51,990 bases of DNA from Obelidium mucronatum. Taxonomy: Eukaryota; Chytridiomycota; Chytridiomycetes; Chytridiales; Chytriomycetaceae. Position numbers and translations under genes: made by a program. Within the stretch, counting starts at the first letter, position 1, and the number at the start of each line of letters is the position of its first letter. The notes under the pieces are model-generated. The model saw only the letters and a list, made by a program, of their open reading frames with translations, ran no database searches and was not told the origin of the DNA. The stretch is from contig JAIVFH010000201.1 in assembly GCA_025765595.1 (NCBI GenBank), positions 1 through 51,990 of the forward strand, read 5' to 3'. Shown here piece after piece: positions 1 through 8,708 of this stretch.

Positions 1-1092
1 AGGTGAAGCCAAGGGCAGGAGTCCACCGGTGATGAGAGAACGCAAGGATGCTGGTTTTGTAGCGAGAGCCTTTTGGAGCGCGGGGAAGGAGCGAACGTAG
101 GATTCCCAAGCATCAGAGGTCCAGCGGCCTTGGATTTTAATGTATTGGGCTGAGCAACCGTGAAGGGCGAGGAACGTTGCACCTCCAGCTCGAAGACATT
201 TAGAGCCTACTGTGAAACCCAGGAGGTTGCTGAGGAGGGTCAGAAACCAGCTCCTGGTGGGTACTGTAGCGTCTTCCCTCAAGAGTAGAACATTGCTTGA
301 GAGGGAGTGGGTATCAAAGCGCAGTTTTAAATATTCTTTGATGATGTTGAGGGAGTTTGCGGGTGATGGGTTTAAGTCCCGGGAGAGTTTGTGGATATAA
401 ATGGTGTAACCCTTTCCAATTTGGTCGGGTTTGTGGACTGGAAGTTTGTACGAGATGAAGCGAGTAGCTTGTAGAATCAATGGTGTGTCCGCGTCTAGTG
501 ATGAAATAAGGATGCGTTTCCAAGGACAAATGAGGGCCGGGTGGTCGTAGTCAGATATTTCTGCCAATCTGTGGAGTGCGAAGAAACCAAGAACGAGCAT
601 GACTCTAAAGAGCGACCAGTTGTATGGCGACACATTTTGAGGCATTGGTTTTGAGACAAGTGAGTTGATGTCTTCAATGGTCAAATAAAAGCTGTCATTT
701 GCTGCTGGTAGGATTGAGCGAATTCGTTGTTTGCAGATGCCGAGCAGGGTTAATTTTAAACGCTTGCTATTGCGCATGCTGCTCCAGTCGTCGAAACCCA
801 TCGATGTGTATACTGCACCAATTCCGCCGAGCCAAGATGTTATTGAGGCAGGCGAGTAATTTGCGAGATGCATCCATGTACACCAGAGTATGAGTGTCTC
901 TGAAGAGTCGGGCAAGCCTGACGATGCTATGTCAGGAAATGAAGAAGCAAATCGCTTCCAGTGGGACCAAGCTGTAGCATGGGACTTCAGAGTGGTGCCT
1001 TCGAATGCAGAAGAAATTAATTTGTTTGCAGCGGATTTGAGAGATGGGGCAGTGATATGGGCTGAAGGCTTTCTGGCGGTAAAGGCGGACAT
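1..1092 (-). CDS. tyrosine recombinase of YR retrotransposon (3' end off window)
   Basis: An uninterrupted frame of 364 codons starts at an ATG at 1092 and is still open at base 1. It integrates the circular cDNA of the element. Box I is visible as ALHRLAEI (about 541-600), supplying the first catalytic arginine. Box II is KCLRAGG (about 181-205), with the second arginine. It is followed by GRW (about 121-130) and then DAWESY, holding the tyrosine nucleophile (about 85-105). The position that is usually His in the H-x-x-R motif is Lys here. The frame begins 54 nt after the RNase H stop. The N-terminal part (about 1092-700) is an alpha-helical, SAM-like region with no other recognisable motif. 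Confidence 0.85.
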   Translation of the reverse strand, partial: MSAFTARKPSAHITAPSLKSAANKLISSAFEGTTLKSHATAWSHWKRFASSFPDIASSGLPDSSETLILWCTWMHLANYSPASITSWLGGIGAVYTSMGFDDWSSMRNSKRLKLTLLGICKQRIRSILPAANDSFYLTIEDINSLVSKPMPQNVSPYNWSLFRVMLVLGFFALHRLAEISDYDHPALICPWKRILISSLDADTPLILQATRFISYKLPVHKPDQIGKGYTIYIHKLSRDLNPSPANSLNIIKEYLKLRFDTHSLSSNVLLLREDATVPTRSWFLTLLSNLLGFTVGSKCLRAGGATFLALHGCSAQYIKIQGRWTSDAWESYVRSFPALQKALATKPASLRSLITGGLLPLASP

Positions 1093-1145
1093 TTTTCGAG
1101 AAAAATGGATTCAAAAATAGAAGGCTGCCGTTGAAGTAAGTTGAT

Positions 1146-3148
1146 TTATTTGAATGCTGATGAAAAAGGAGCTGACAAGGGTAGTAGATCATCAAAGGTC
1201 AGTGGGTGGACTTTCACTCCAGGGCATAAAAAGCGAACTAGAGACATGCATCGTCTAGAGCCAGCGTCGGCGATTATGTTCTTCTTTCCCGGGATGTACG
1301 CTACTCTGGGCGAGAAGCTATGTTCTGCTTCCAATGTGACAAAAGCTTGCAAAATGGCGACGTTCAGAGGGACTGAAGAATGCAAGGTGTCGAAGTTAGC
1401 CCGTGCGCCTTTGTTGTCGCAGAAGCCTAGAATTCTTCTTCCTGGGTAGCGATTTTTGGTTGCGATGTAGAAACCCATTACTTGGGCGAACAGTTCCGGG
1501 GAACCAATGTGCATTTGTTTGCCACCCAGATTGAAACCCACTCCAGAAGTTGAACCGTCGAACCAATAGTAGTGGAGCTCGTTGAACTGCGGGAACCAAA
1601 CGGCGAGACCAAAAGGGCATGCGTCGGCGTAGAATACTAAGTCGGCTTCGTTTAAGTCCCAAGCCTCAAATTGGAACATGCGGGCAGGTTTCGCGACTCT
1701 TAGGAATCCGCTTATGTAAAAAAGTGATGCGGCAACTTCCGGTGTTTGAGATAGATGGTAATGCGCTTTTCCGTTTGCTTTTGCCATGACTTTGTATAAT
1801 GAGCTAAACCAAGGTTTTAAGAGGACGTGAACGTTGCAAGACCAGTTCAGGAATCCGGCTAGTGAATTCCAGTCGCGAAGTTTCCTGGGAACCGAGTAAG
1901 ATGTTATCCAGTCTTGAACTAAGGAATTTAAGTTGCGCGAACTCTCGTTGGTGATGTTGAGTGTCAGGTCGATAGCATTGACTATGAAACCGGTGATGGT
2001 AACAATTTGGCCGAATTCGTCTTTTTCGTCAGATGTAGAGATGCCGAGCTCATGAATGAAATTTTTTAAGGAAATCATTGGTTCTGGGGGTGTGTTGGCG
2101 TCGAAGTCAATTTTCAGTTGGTAACAAGCTCCAAAGAAGTCGTCCATGAAAACCAACGCTAAGATTTTCAAAATGTTTGCGGCGTACCAGGAAATTAGAT
2201 GGCTGATGGCAGAAGTAAACAGCATGGGGCCTGTTCGAACACCGAAGGACACGCAAAAGTCCAGATAAATTTTCCATTGTAGTGAATCCAGTGGAGGCCT
2301 TGCAAGACCGGGTGGAGAGGTAAAAGCCTGAATGCACCTTTTATGTCGACTTTCCAAAGTACCACTACATGATTTTGAGGACAGTTTCTGTGGAGATGCC
2401 TGAGGAAGGGGAGCAAGTCGTTTGGGGTGTCGTACCGGACTTTGGCTTCTTCTGGTGATATAAAATCGTTGAAGGAGTTAGAGTCTGTGGATTTTGAGAG
2501 GTTGTAGATTAATCTGAATTTTTCTTGTTGCTGTAGGACAAAAGTAGGCACTGTAGAGCAGTAGTCGGGGAGAGAGTCGAAAGGACCTGCCATTCTTCCT
2601 GCTGCAACCTCTTTGCAAATTTTTTCTGCTAACTCGCGGTCGAGATCTGGTGAACTCGGCTTTTCGTCGTGGCGGAAACGAGGTGCTTTTGGTCTGTCGA
2701 GATCCCCAGAGCCCGACCAAAAACCGTTGGAGAACCCTCGGATGCAGGAGTCGATGAAAGGACGATTGGGAAAGGATGAGAACGCGGTGGAGAACTTTTT
2801 GATGTTGATTGGGCAGACAATCTTGAAGATCTTCAAATCAGCAAAATGGGCGCTTATTTGAGTGAAACGGGCGTCATTTTCTGGTGGAGTGGGTAGTGGA
2901 TCACGAGAGACTATCTCTTTTGCTGAGTAGACAATGCCGTTGAAAGATGGGTCGAAAGCTCTGCCCCTTGTGAACCGGGGAATTTTCATGGCGTCGTTCA
3001 TATCTTTTTCCTTCTGGGACCATGCTGAGTCAAAAGGAAGAACGGGTCCAAAGTATCTGCCAAGGTCGTCTGCCATTCGAAGATGAAGGGATGCATCGGA
3101 CAAGGCATGAGGTGGTAGAGTGGAGCCTGGACGTGGCGGTAGGAACAA
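1146..3148 (-). CDS. reverse transcriptase-RNase H of YR retrotransposon, frameshifted
   Basis: Two overlapping frames make one RT-RH protein. The upstream frame (3148-2195) has the fingers/palm with KVDIKGAFRLLPLHP, whose Asp is the first catalytic residue. The downstream frame (2357-1146) continues with the LQWKIYLDF strand, SFGVRTGP, and FMDDFFGA, the YxDD box with Phe instead of Tyr. RNase H follows, with FYADA (first Asp), an SPELFAQ helix (Glu) and GFCDN (Asp), then the late motif IPGKKNIIADAGSR. The frames must join between about 2309 and 2285, which needs one missing base, so this is a mutation or a read error. The start at 3148 is a TTG in my frame; expression may depend on overlap with gag. 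Confidence 0.85.
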
Positions 3149-3319
3149 AACTGATATTTTGATACGAGTTGTTTATTGTGTTCGGATTGCGAAACAATAG
3201 AATCAAGCGTGGTATCTTCAACTGGGGCATCTTCGATGACAGGAAGCAGGGCAGTGGCCCCCACAGGTGGGGTAACGACAAGGTGGAGGGGAAGAGACTG
3301 CGCGCCCCCTGCCAGCGCC

Positions 3320-4987
3320 TTAGAGAAAGGGCCTTTGCGGCTGTTGTAGGCTGCCGCTGAAATCACTTTTGGGGTGAACCCTCAAATGCTCGTGCTTGTC
3401 CCAAGCTCTATGATTTTCGGCGACTGAAGATTCCTTGAAACAGTACACACAAATATGCGAGCGGTAACATGTGTGTCTGGAGCAGTTGTGGGAGTTCCAG
3501 CCTAGACAAAGTTCTTTTCCTTCGTGCTTCAAGCCTCGGATGTCGTTTACTTGGAGCGAGATAAATTTTCTGAGTTTTTTTGGTTTTGGCTCTGCAACAG
3601 CAATGGCGGAGTCAACAGGTCTTGAGCTGAGTGGGACAAACTCGTTAGTGTTGGACGGCGACGGTCTTGTTGTAGAAATAGGAACTAGAGCCTTTGAGGA
3701 AATGGCTCGTGCTAGCCAAATTTCTCTTGCTGAGCCTGTAGGGGGAACAGGTGCCAGGCCTGTGATTCTGGACCAAATTTCCGATCTCTCGGGGCCTTCT
3801 GTGGACAAGCGAGTCAGGGTCAAAAAGGCAGTGGAGGGGGACCAGATGGGTGTGCAACAAAAAGAGGTCCATTCAGAAAAGAACTCGGCAAACTTCTCAA
3901 ATGCCAGGGCAGGGTAGCCGATGTGACAGGATTCCATGAAGTTCAGGAAGCAGGAAAATTCTTCGGCTCTAAACGGGTGGCCAGTGCCATCGATGAAGAA
4001 TCGGTTGGCGGCTGCTGCGAATCTTTTGAAGCAGATGAAGAAGTGCTCAAAAGTAGATGGTACTGATTCGGGATTTGCCGCTACGAAGATGGATCTTAAT
4101 TGGTTTGGCGGAGGAAGCATGTTCAAAGACCCGTTCAAAGAAGGAATGAATGTGTTCGAGGCCAACGGTGAGAAGAATTCAAGTTGAATTGGTCGATTCT
4201 TTACAATGGACAGGAAAGCTGGTGTATTTCCTGTTGCCTGTATGAGCGACAGAGGCAACAAAGGACCTTGTAGAGATTTGCCGAACACTTGTGGAAGAAG
4301 CTTCCCGGTTTCATTCAAAAGGCACCAGTTTGCTGCAGTCTCTGAACACAGAACTGTGAAGAACTGCGAATCGGCAGCCGAGGGGGCCAGGAGCACACTC
4401 GATGGGGTTCTGTCAATGCCGTATTCCTGGGACGGGAAGCTTTCAATCCAGTTCGCGAATGCTGACAAGGAACTGCATATGGTAGCGTCCGAGTGGTTGC
4501 GAGGTGACGCGGAAGGCAGGGGGCACTTGTAGGCTATCTGCACTGCTGACTGCTTTGTCAAAGCAGCGTAGCAGGCAACCAATCTTTCTTCTTCAGACTG
4601 GGGGGGTTTGTTGTTTGGCTGCGTACGCGAATTTTGAAGAACCGACGGGCTGCCGCAGAGAGCATTTGTGGGAGCTGGAGACAGGATCGGTTTTCCGCCG
4701 AGTCGTTGAGCAATGCTTGAACGAGCATCTGAACGGGCTGGGATCTCGGTCCAGCCACGGGGTTGAGATTGTTTGTTGAACGAGTTTGACAGGTGAGCCT
4801 TTTTGGGCTGTTTTGAACGCGAAGGTGCGTAGCAGCTAGCGTCTGACCGAACAGAGGCCTCCGAACGAACAGATAGCGAGTCACTGGCAGAGCTTCTGTT
4901 AATATCGACCCGGGGTTGCACCGGAGTCGACTCGGCATGAGCATCATCCGAGTCGTCGTCATCGAATGCGGCGTTTCTCTTGGACAT
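3320..4987 (-). CDS. Gag-like protein of YR retrotransposon
   Basis: This is a 555-residue frame from the ATG at 4987; the frame stays open further upstream but only with non-ATG codons. The N-terminal third is polar and Ser/Asp-rich, starting with an acidic DDDDSDD stretch. The middle (about 4200-3700) is a helical Gag-core-like region rich in Phe and Trp. The C-terminus has a Cys/His cluster, CSRHTCYRSHICVYC, like the zinc-binding tail of DIRS/Ngaro Gag proteins. The role would be binding of the element RNA and particle formation. The end at 3320 overlaps an alternative frame that leads into the RT region. Confidence 0.75.
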   Translation of the reverse strand: MSKRNAAFDDDDSDDAHAESTPVQPRVDINRSSASDSLSVRSEASVRSDASCYAPSRSKQPKKAHLSNSFNKQSQPRGWTEIPARSDARSSIAQRLGGKPILSPAPTNALCGSPSVLQNSRTQPNNKPPQSEEERLVACYAALTKQSAVQIAYKCPLPSASPRNHSDATICSSLSAFANWIESFPSQEYGIDRTPSSVLLAPSAADSQFFTVLCSETAANWCLLNETGKLLPQVFGKSLQGPLLPLSLIQATGNTPAFLSIVKNRPIQLEFFSPLASNTFIPSLNGSLNMLPPPNQLRSIFVAANPESVPSTFEHFFICFKRFAAAANRFFIDGTGHPFRAEEFSCFLNFMESCHIGYPALAFEKFAEFFSEWTSFCCTPIWSPSTAFLTLTRLSTEGPERSEIWSRITGLAPVPPTGSAREIWLARAISSKALVPISTTRPSPSNTNEFVPLSSRPVDSAIAVAEPKPKKLRKFISLQVNDIRGLKHEGKELCLGWNSHNCSRHTCYRSHICVYCFKESSVAENHRAWDKHEHLRVHPKSDFSGSLQQPQRPFL

Positions 4988-5142
4988 TTTTTTTTTTTTA
5001 GAGAGAGCGAGGGAGTTCGAATGATGACCGGTGGCGTGTGCGTCGAGGTGGGAGTGAGCGCGTGATGTCAAACTGTTGTCCGAGACCAACAAATTTTTGA
5101 CGTCGACAAACGCGCTTTCTCTCAGCCAACGATGGCCCCGTA

Positions 5143-5156
5143 AATCACGCGTGATT
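5143..5156. promoter_or_regulatory. 14-bp perfect palindrome upstream of Gag
   Basis: AATCACGCGTGATT is its own reverse complement. It lies about 155 bp 5' of the Gag ATG, next to a TATAAAG-like stretch at about 5159-5166. It could be a dimeric-factor site in the element's leader; this is inference only. Confidence 0.3.
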
Positions 5157-5207
5157 GACTATAAAGCTCTGCCATTTCGGTTCCTTTGTTTCCAGAAAAC
5201 TGTGGAC

Positions 5208-5208
<1 letters not shown>

Positions 5209-5264
<56 letters not shown>
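5209..5264. repeat. poly(A) tract of 56 A
   Basis: This is an uninterrupted homopolymer bounded by CC on the left and CATA on the right. On the minus strand it is a poly(T) 5' of the YR-element Gag gene. Its length is likely to be approximate in any assembly. Confidence 0.95.
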
Positions 5265-5265
<1 letters not shown>

Positions 5266-6268
5266 ATACAGCCACAATTGCATCATACTGCTTCCAATAT
5301 TCGGCCAAATTGGACGAGACATCAATCAACATGAATAAATCAATGTATTCCTTCTTGGCAAGATTTCTCTTGACGCATGCAATAATAGACTCTCCCGTTT
5401 CCGTGAAAGCTTCAGAAGCAGCCGAGGTAGCTTGGAGATAACAATGTTGCGCTTGCGGCTTAATGATGAGCTTCTGACTTCAATCAAGACGAAAAAAACA
5501 GGATTGAGGTTTATAAACAAAACCAAGAAAAAAAACCGGCTGAATTTACCTTACACATTCACAAAAAATATAACATGTAACATATAAAAGGCGAGCTTCC
5601 TTTCTGATACGTGCTGGAAGAGACCCTCACAGTATTCATCGACATGTTGCTCGAACGAGAACCGTGGTTTGGAAAATGGAAAACTATCCTAAATTGGACA
5701 CCATCCGGTTTGACAAGGCTTGACTGATGGGATCTCTCAATATATCTATCCCACACAGCAAACCCTTAAACACCTATTATTTGTCCGAAGACCTTTTGAA
5801 ACACAACAATGATTCAAACTGGAAATCTCCCCGAAAAACTCCTGATAAACCAAAATATAGAGGAATTGACTCACTTCCGGCAGTATTTTCTGGTTGTGGA
5901 ACTTCTATTTTTTTCTAGTGATATGTAAACTGGTATCTTTGCATGTAGGACCAAATCGACCAAATTGGTAACGGAGATATCTGCACATGTCTTTTCCGCA
6001 TCGATTGCGCTATTATTTAGACCGTTTGCATGCCTCTAGCGGGCCCTGATAGCATGTGAAATAAAAGTTTCTTTATTTACTTTAATTTAATATGAATCTA
6101 CATTGGAAATTTCAGTAACGGCTATCTCTGCGCGTCGATCTTCCGCATCGATTGCGCTATCGCTGGAGGTGGTGGTGGGTCCGTAGCGAGCCCTGATAGA
6201 GGGGAAAGTTTGGGTGAGGGTACGTCCAACGAAATTTTGCACTTTTTTGAGGCCACCCTGAAAAAATA
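5265..6268. other. intergenic, 1 kb, with a duplicated promoter-proximal segment
   Basis: No gene is supported here. Two diverged copies of one segment lie about 146 bp apart: one near 5969-6060 and one near 6115-6205. Both contain TTCCGCATCGATTGCGCTAT and, further on, a GGGCCCTGATAG/GAGCCCTGATAG stretch. The second copy lies just upstream of the nuclease-kinase gene. The rest (about 5265-5960) is AT-rich and carries no recognisable coding or RNA signal. Confidence 0.6.
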
Positions 6269-8524
6269 ATGAAGAGACAGCATGACGGCAGCGACAGCAG
6301 CCAAACAGCTCCACGCAAACACCCCAAGGACGCATCGTCACCTACAACTTCAGGAAAAAAGATGCGGCGAGCGCAGCCGACGTCCAGTGTGCGCAACTCA
6401 TCCACTAAGGATTCCACCGGAGTGACAAAGAACATTGGCTCTCTCTTGCCTCTTTTTGAGTGTATTCACGAGACTGATTTGACAATCAATTTGGGCGACC
6501 GCGAGAGTCAGGTCAAATCTCTCTCCAAAGACATACACGACGCTATGAAACAGGAAGCGGCGATTCCTGAAAAGGCTGATGAAGTCAAAAGAGTACAACC
6601 TGCTGTCAAAAGAATCTTGACTGCTGGATTGAAGAAGTCTGGTGCTTTCGAAGCTGGCCTTTTCCTTGCTTCAGAAGTCGTTTTGCCCAAAGTTCATCGA
6701 ACAAGTGACCGCCACAAAACCCCTCTCGCGCCATATGTGCGCTTTCCATTGACTGGAACTGCAGATTGTGCTCTCGGCTTCAGCTCCGCCAAGTTTGATC
6801 GCACTCGGTTGTCGAAACCTGGCACCAAAAAAACAAAACCTATCTCGCCTACCAATCCGAATCACAAGTACTTCCTTCTCTGTATTTTAACGATGGAAAT
6901 CAAAAAACTTTTGGATCATGTGGCGGATTGGAGTCAAAATGAAAACCTGAAACATCCAGATGCATTGATTCAAGCTTCGTCATACGCCTTGTACTGCATG
7001 CTGCGAGTCCTCCCGCACCTCTCTGACGTGGAAAAAGTCGAGCTATATGGAAACGACTTGTCCATGTACACCTTGTTGTCGACCCACCTGTCTTGTATTC
7101 TCGTTAAAGTCTCGCTGAGTGGGTTCCATTCAAACGGTCGATTTTCTGTAAAATGGAGTAATGTGCGGAGGAAATCGAAAATGGCCACTACGATTGCTCG
7201 ATACATTTTGTGGGCAAAAGACTTCTTGAAAACGGCCCTACGCTTCAAAGACGCACTGGCTAATAAGCCAAAGTACACGTGGATTCCATTATCTGAATAT
7301 GCGCTTAAATTCCCCGATGAAATTCCGGACGCTGCAGTTGTGGCCACCAGCCATCAGTCGCTCACCAATCCAGTCCTCCACATCCCTGGCGGCCGTGTTT
7401 ACCGACTGTGCAAGCACTATCTTTGCAACACAAAAGACTCATCAGCTGAATTGCTTTTTGAAAGATTTGAAAAGATTCGCGAAAAGCGTCAAGCTGTGTT
7501 GGAAAAGCGGCAAGCTGTGTTGGAAAAGCGTCAAGCTGAGTTGGAAAAGCTTCAAGCTGTGTTGGAAAAGCGACAAGCTGAGTTGAAAACGCAACGTGCA
7601 GAGTCGGAAAAGCAACGTGCTGAGTACGAAAAGCGACAATCTAAGAGACATGCTGAGGTGGCAATTGAGCTCCAAAAGCAGCGCGGTGATCTGTTAGAAA
7701 CATTAATCAGTAGGCCTCATTCAAAAAGAGAGAAGGTTGCTGTCAAGGAAGAGTTGCGCAGAATTAACGAAGAATTGGCGAAGCACGGAAAAAACTTGGA
7801 TGGGAGGGACGCCAACCTGGCCCTTCACAAAAAAAAGTTGGAAAGCATTGACGCTGAATTGGCCAATCATGCCAAGAACTTGGTTAAGATTAACGCAAAA
7901 CTTGACAACCACGCCTTGGACAAGCATCTTCCCCAACCGTTGGATCCGCATCCTCTGACTGGTTGGAAATTTCAGGCACCTTTTCTTTCCATGCCTTTTT
8001 ACGGCCCAACGCTTGATGATGTATTGGGCACAACGCACGCAACTTCAAAACGTGTCAAGGCGCTCCTCCAATCCCTGTTGAAGTCCTCACTACTTCCACT
8101 CCAACAAGCCAAGTTTGCCCACATGGACTTGCGCGCCAAAAACATTTGCTTGAAGGAATCCAAAGTGACTTGGAACGATGCCATTTTGATTGACTTTGAT
8201 TATTGTGTCGATTACTCCCAAAGCAACAGCAACCCGATGGACACCTCCATTCCTCAATACCCTCCAGAAAAAAATGGGCACGCAAATAGTGATGTTTGGA
8301 TGGTTGGGTACCTGCTGCTGGAGTTGGGAGTTTGTGGTAAGGGCTGGGAGAAACAGCAAAATCAAGTGGGAATTGAGAAATGGGTCTCCATGAATCGAAA
8401 GACGCGTCGTTCTGTCATTTTTGTAGAAGCATCGGACCTCGCTGCAAAGTGTCTCAAAGTGAAGCCCGAGGAACGAGTGTCTTTTACCCAAATGAAGTTA
8501 ATCGTTGATGGTTGGAAGGCATAG
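6269..8524 (+). CDS. REase-like nuclease, coiled coil and protein-kinase-like fusion (copy 1)
   Basis: The protein has 751 residues and no intron. Residues 1-50 are basic and disordered, possibly nuclear-targeting. Residues about 120-330 look like a PD-(D/E)xK nuclease fold: Asp166 in GTADCALG, Glu210-x-Lys212 in TMEIKK, and Gln235 in the following IQASSYALY helix. Residues about 395-550 are a long coiled coil of EKRQAVL-type heptads. Residues about 560-751 are a kinase C-lobe with HMDLRAKN (Asp620, Asn625), DFD in place of DFG (642-644) and a DVW motif. I see no glycine loop; VLHIPGGRVYRLCKHY (370-385), just before the coil, may be a remnant N-lobe. Nuclease and kinase modules also occur in Crinkler/CR-type effectors, but no Crinkler header or P-loop is present. 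Two large paralogues and one shard occur in this window. Confidence 0.8.
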   Translation: MKRQHDGSDSSQTAPRKHPKDASSPTTSGKKMRRAQPTSSVRNSSTKDSTGVTKNIGSLLPLFECIHETDLTINLGDRESQVKSLSKDIHDAMKQEAAIPEKADEVKRVQPAVKRILTAGLKKSGAFEAGLFLASEVVLPKVHRTSDRHKTPLAPYVRFPLTGTADCALGFSSAKFDRTRLSKPGTKKTKPISPTNPNHKYFLLCILTMEIKKLLDHVADWSQNENLKHPDALIQASSYALYCMLRVLPHLSDVEKVELYGNDLSMYTLLSTHLSCILVKVSLSGFHSNGRFSVKWSNVRRKSKMATTIARYILWAKDFLKTALRFKDALANKPKYTWIPLSEYALKFPDEIPDAAVVATSHQSLTNPVLHIPGGRVYRLCKHYLCNTKDSSAELLFERFEKIREKRQAVLEKRQAVLEKRQAELEKLQAVLEKRQAELKTQRAESEKQRAEYEKRQSKRHAEVAIELQKQRGDLLETLISRPHSKREKVAVKEELRRINEELAKHGKNLDGRDANLALHKKKLESIDAELANHAKNLVKINAKLDNHALDKHLPQPLDPHPLTGWKFQAPFLSMPFYGPTLDDVLGTTHATSKRVKALLQSLLKSSLLPLQQAKFAHMDLRAKNICLKESKVTWNDAILIDFDYCVDYSQSNSNPMDTSIPQYPPEKNGHANSDVWMVGYLLLELGVCGKGWEKQQNQVGIEKWVSMNRKTRRSVIFVEASDLAAKCLKVKPEERVSFTQMKLIVDGWKA
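7480..7640 (+). repeat. 21-bp minisatellite encoding the coiled-coil heptads
   Basis: Tandem 21-bp units of the type TTGGAAAAGCGTCAAGCTGT repeat about seven times in frame, each adding one seven-residue heptad. The array length differs in the 8.7-kb paralogue and the array is absent from the 20-kb paralogue, so it expands and contracts. Confidence 0.8.
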
Positions 8525-8708
8525 AAATCACAATATTCAAATGCAAAGACTTTTTATTTTGCTGGAAGTTAAAGAAATAAAAGAAAAATATTTGGCTTTG
8601 CTGATAAACTTGAATAAAGAGACAATATGGTTGATTCCTAACACCAAAAGACCGAGTCACAACGAATGATTCAAACCAGGTTTCCTTTATTAGAAAGCGT
8701 GTATTCTC

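Larger units (their letters stand above)
1..5264 (-). mobile_element. DIRS/Ngaro-type tyrosine-recombinase retrotransposon (partial)
   Basis: Three minus-strand reading frames lie in the order gag, reverse transcriptase-RNase H, tyrosine recombinase, which is the order of YR retrotransposons. No methyltransferase domain is visible between RNase H and the recombinase, which argues for a Ngaro-like rather than classical DIRS layout. The recombinase runs off the left edge, so the 3' terminal repeat is missing. The 5' limit is not defined; I place it loosely at the poly(A)/poly(T) tract. YR elements integrate through the recombinase and are not expected to make target-site duplications. Confidence 0.85.

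Noticed and set aside
5076..5441. poly-Lys protein across the poly(A) tract at 5.2 kb
   Set aside because: The frame depends only on the homopolymer and has no homology.
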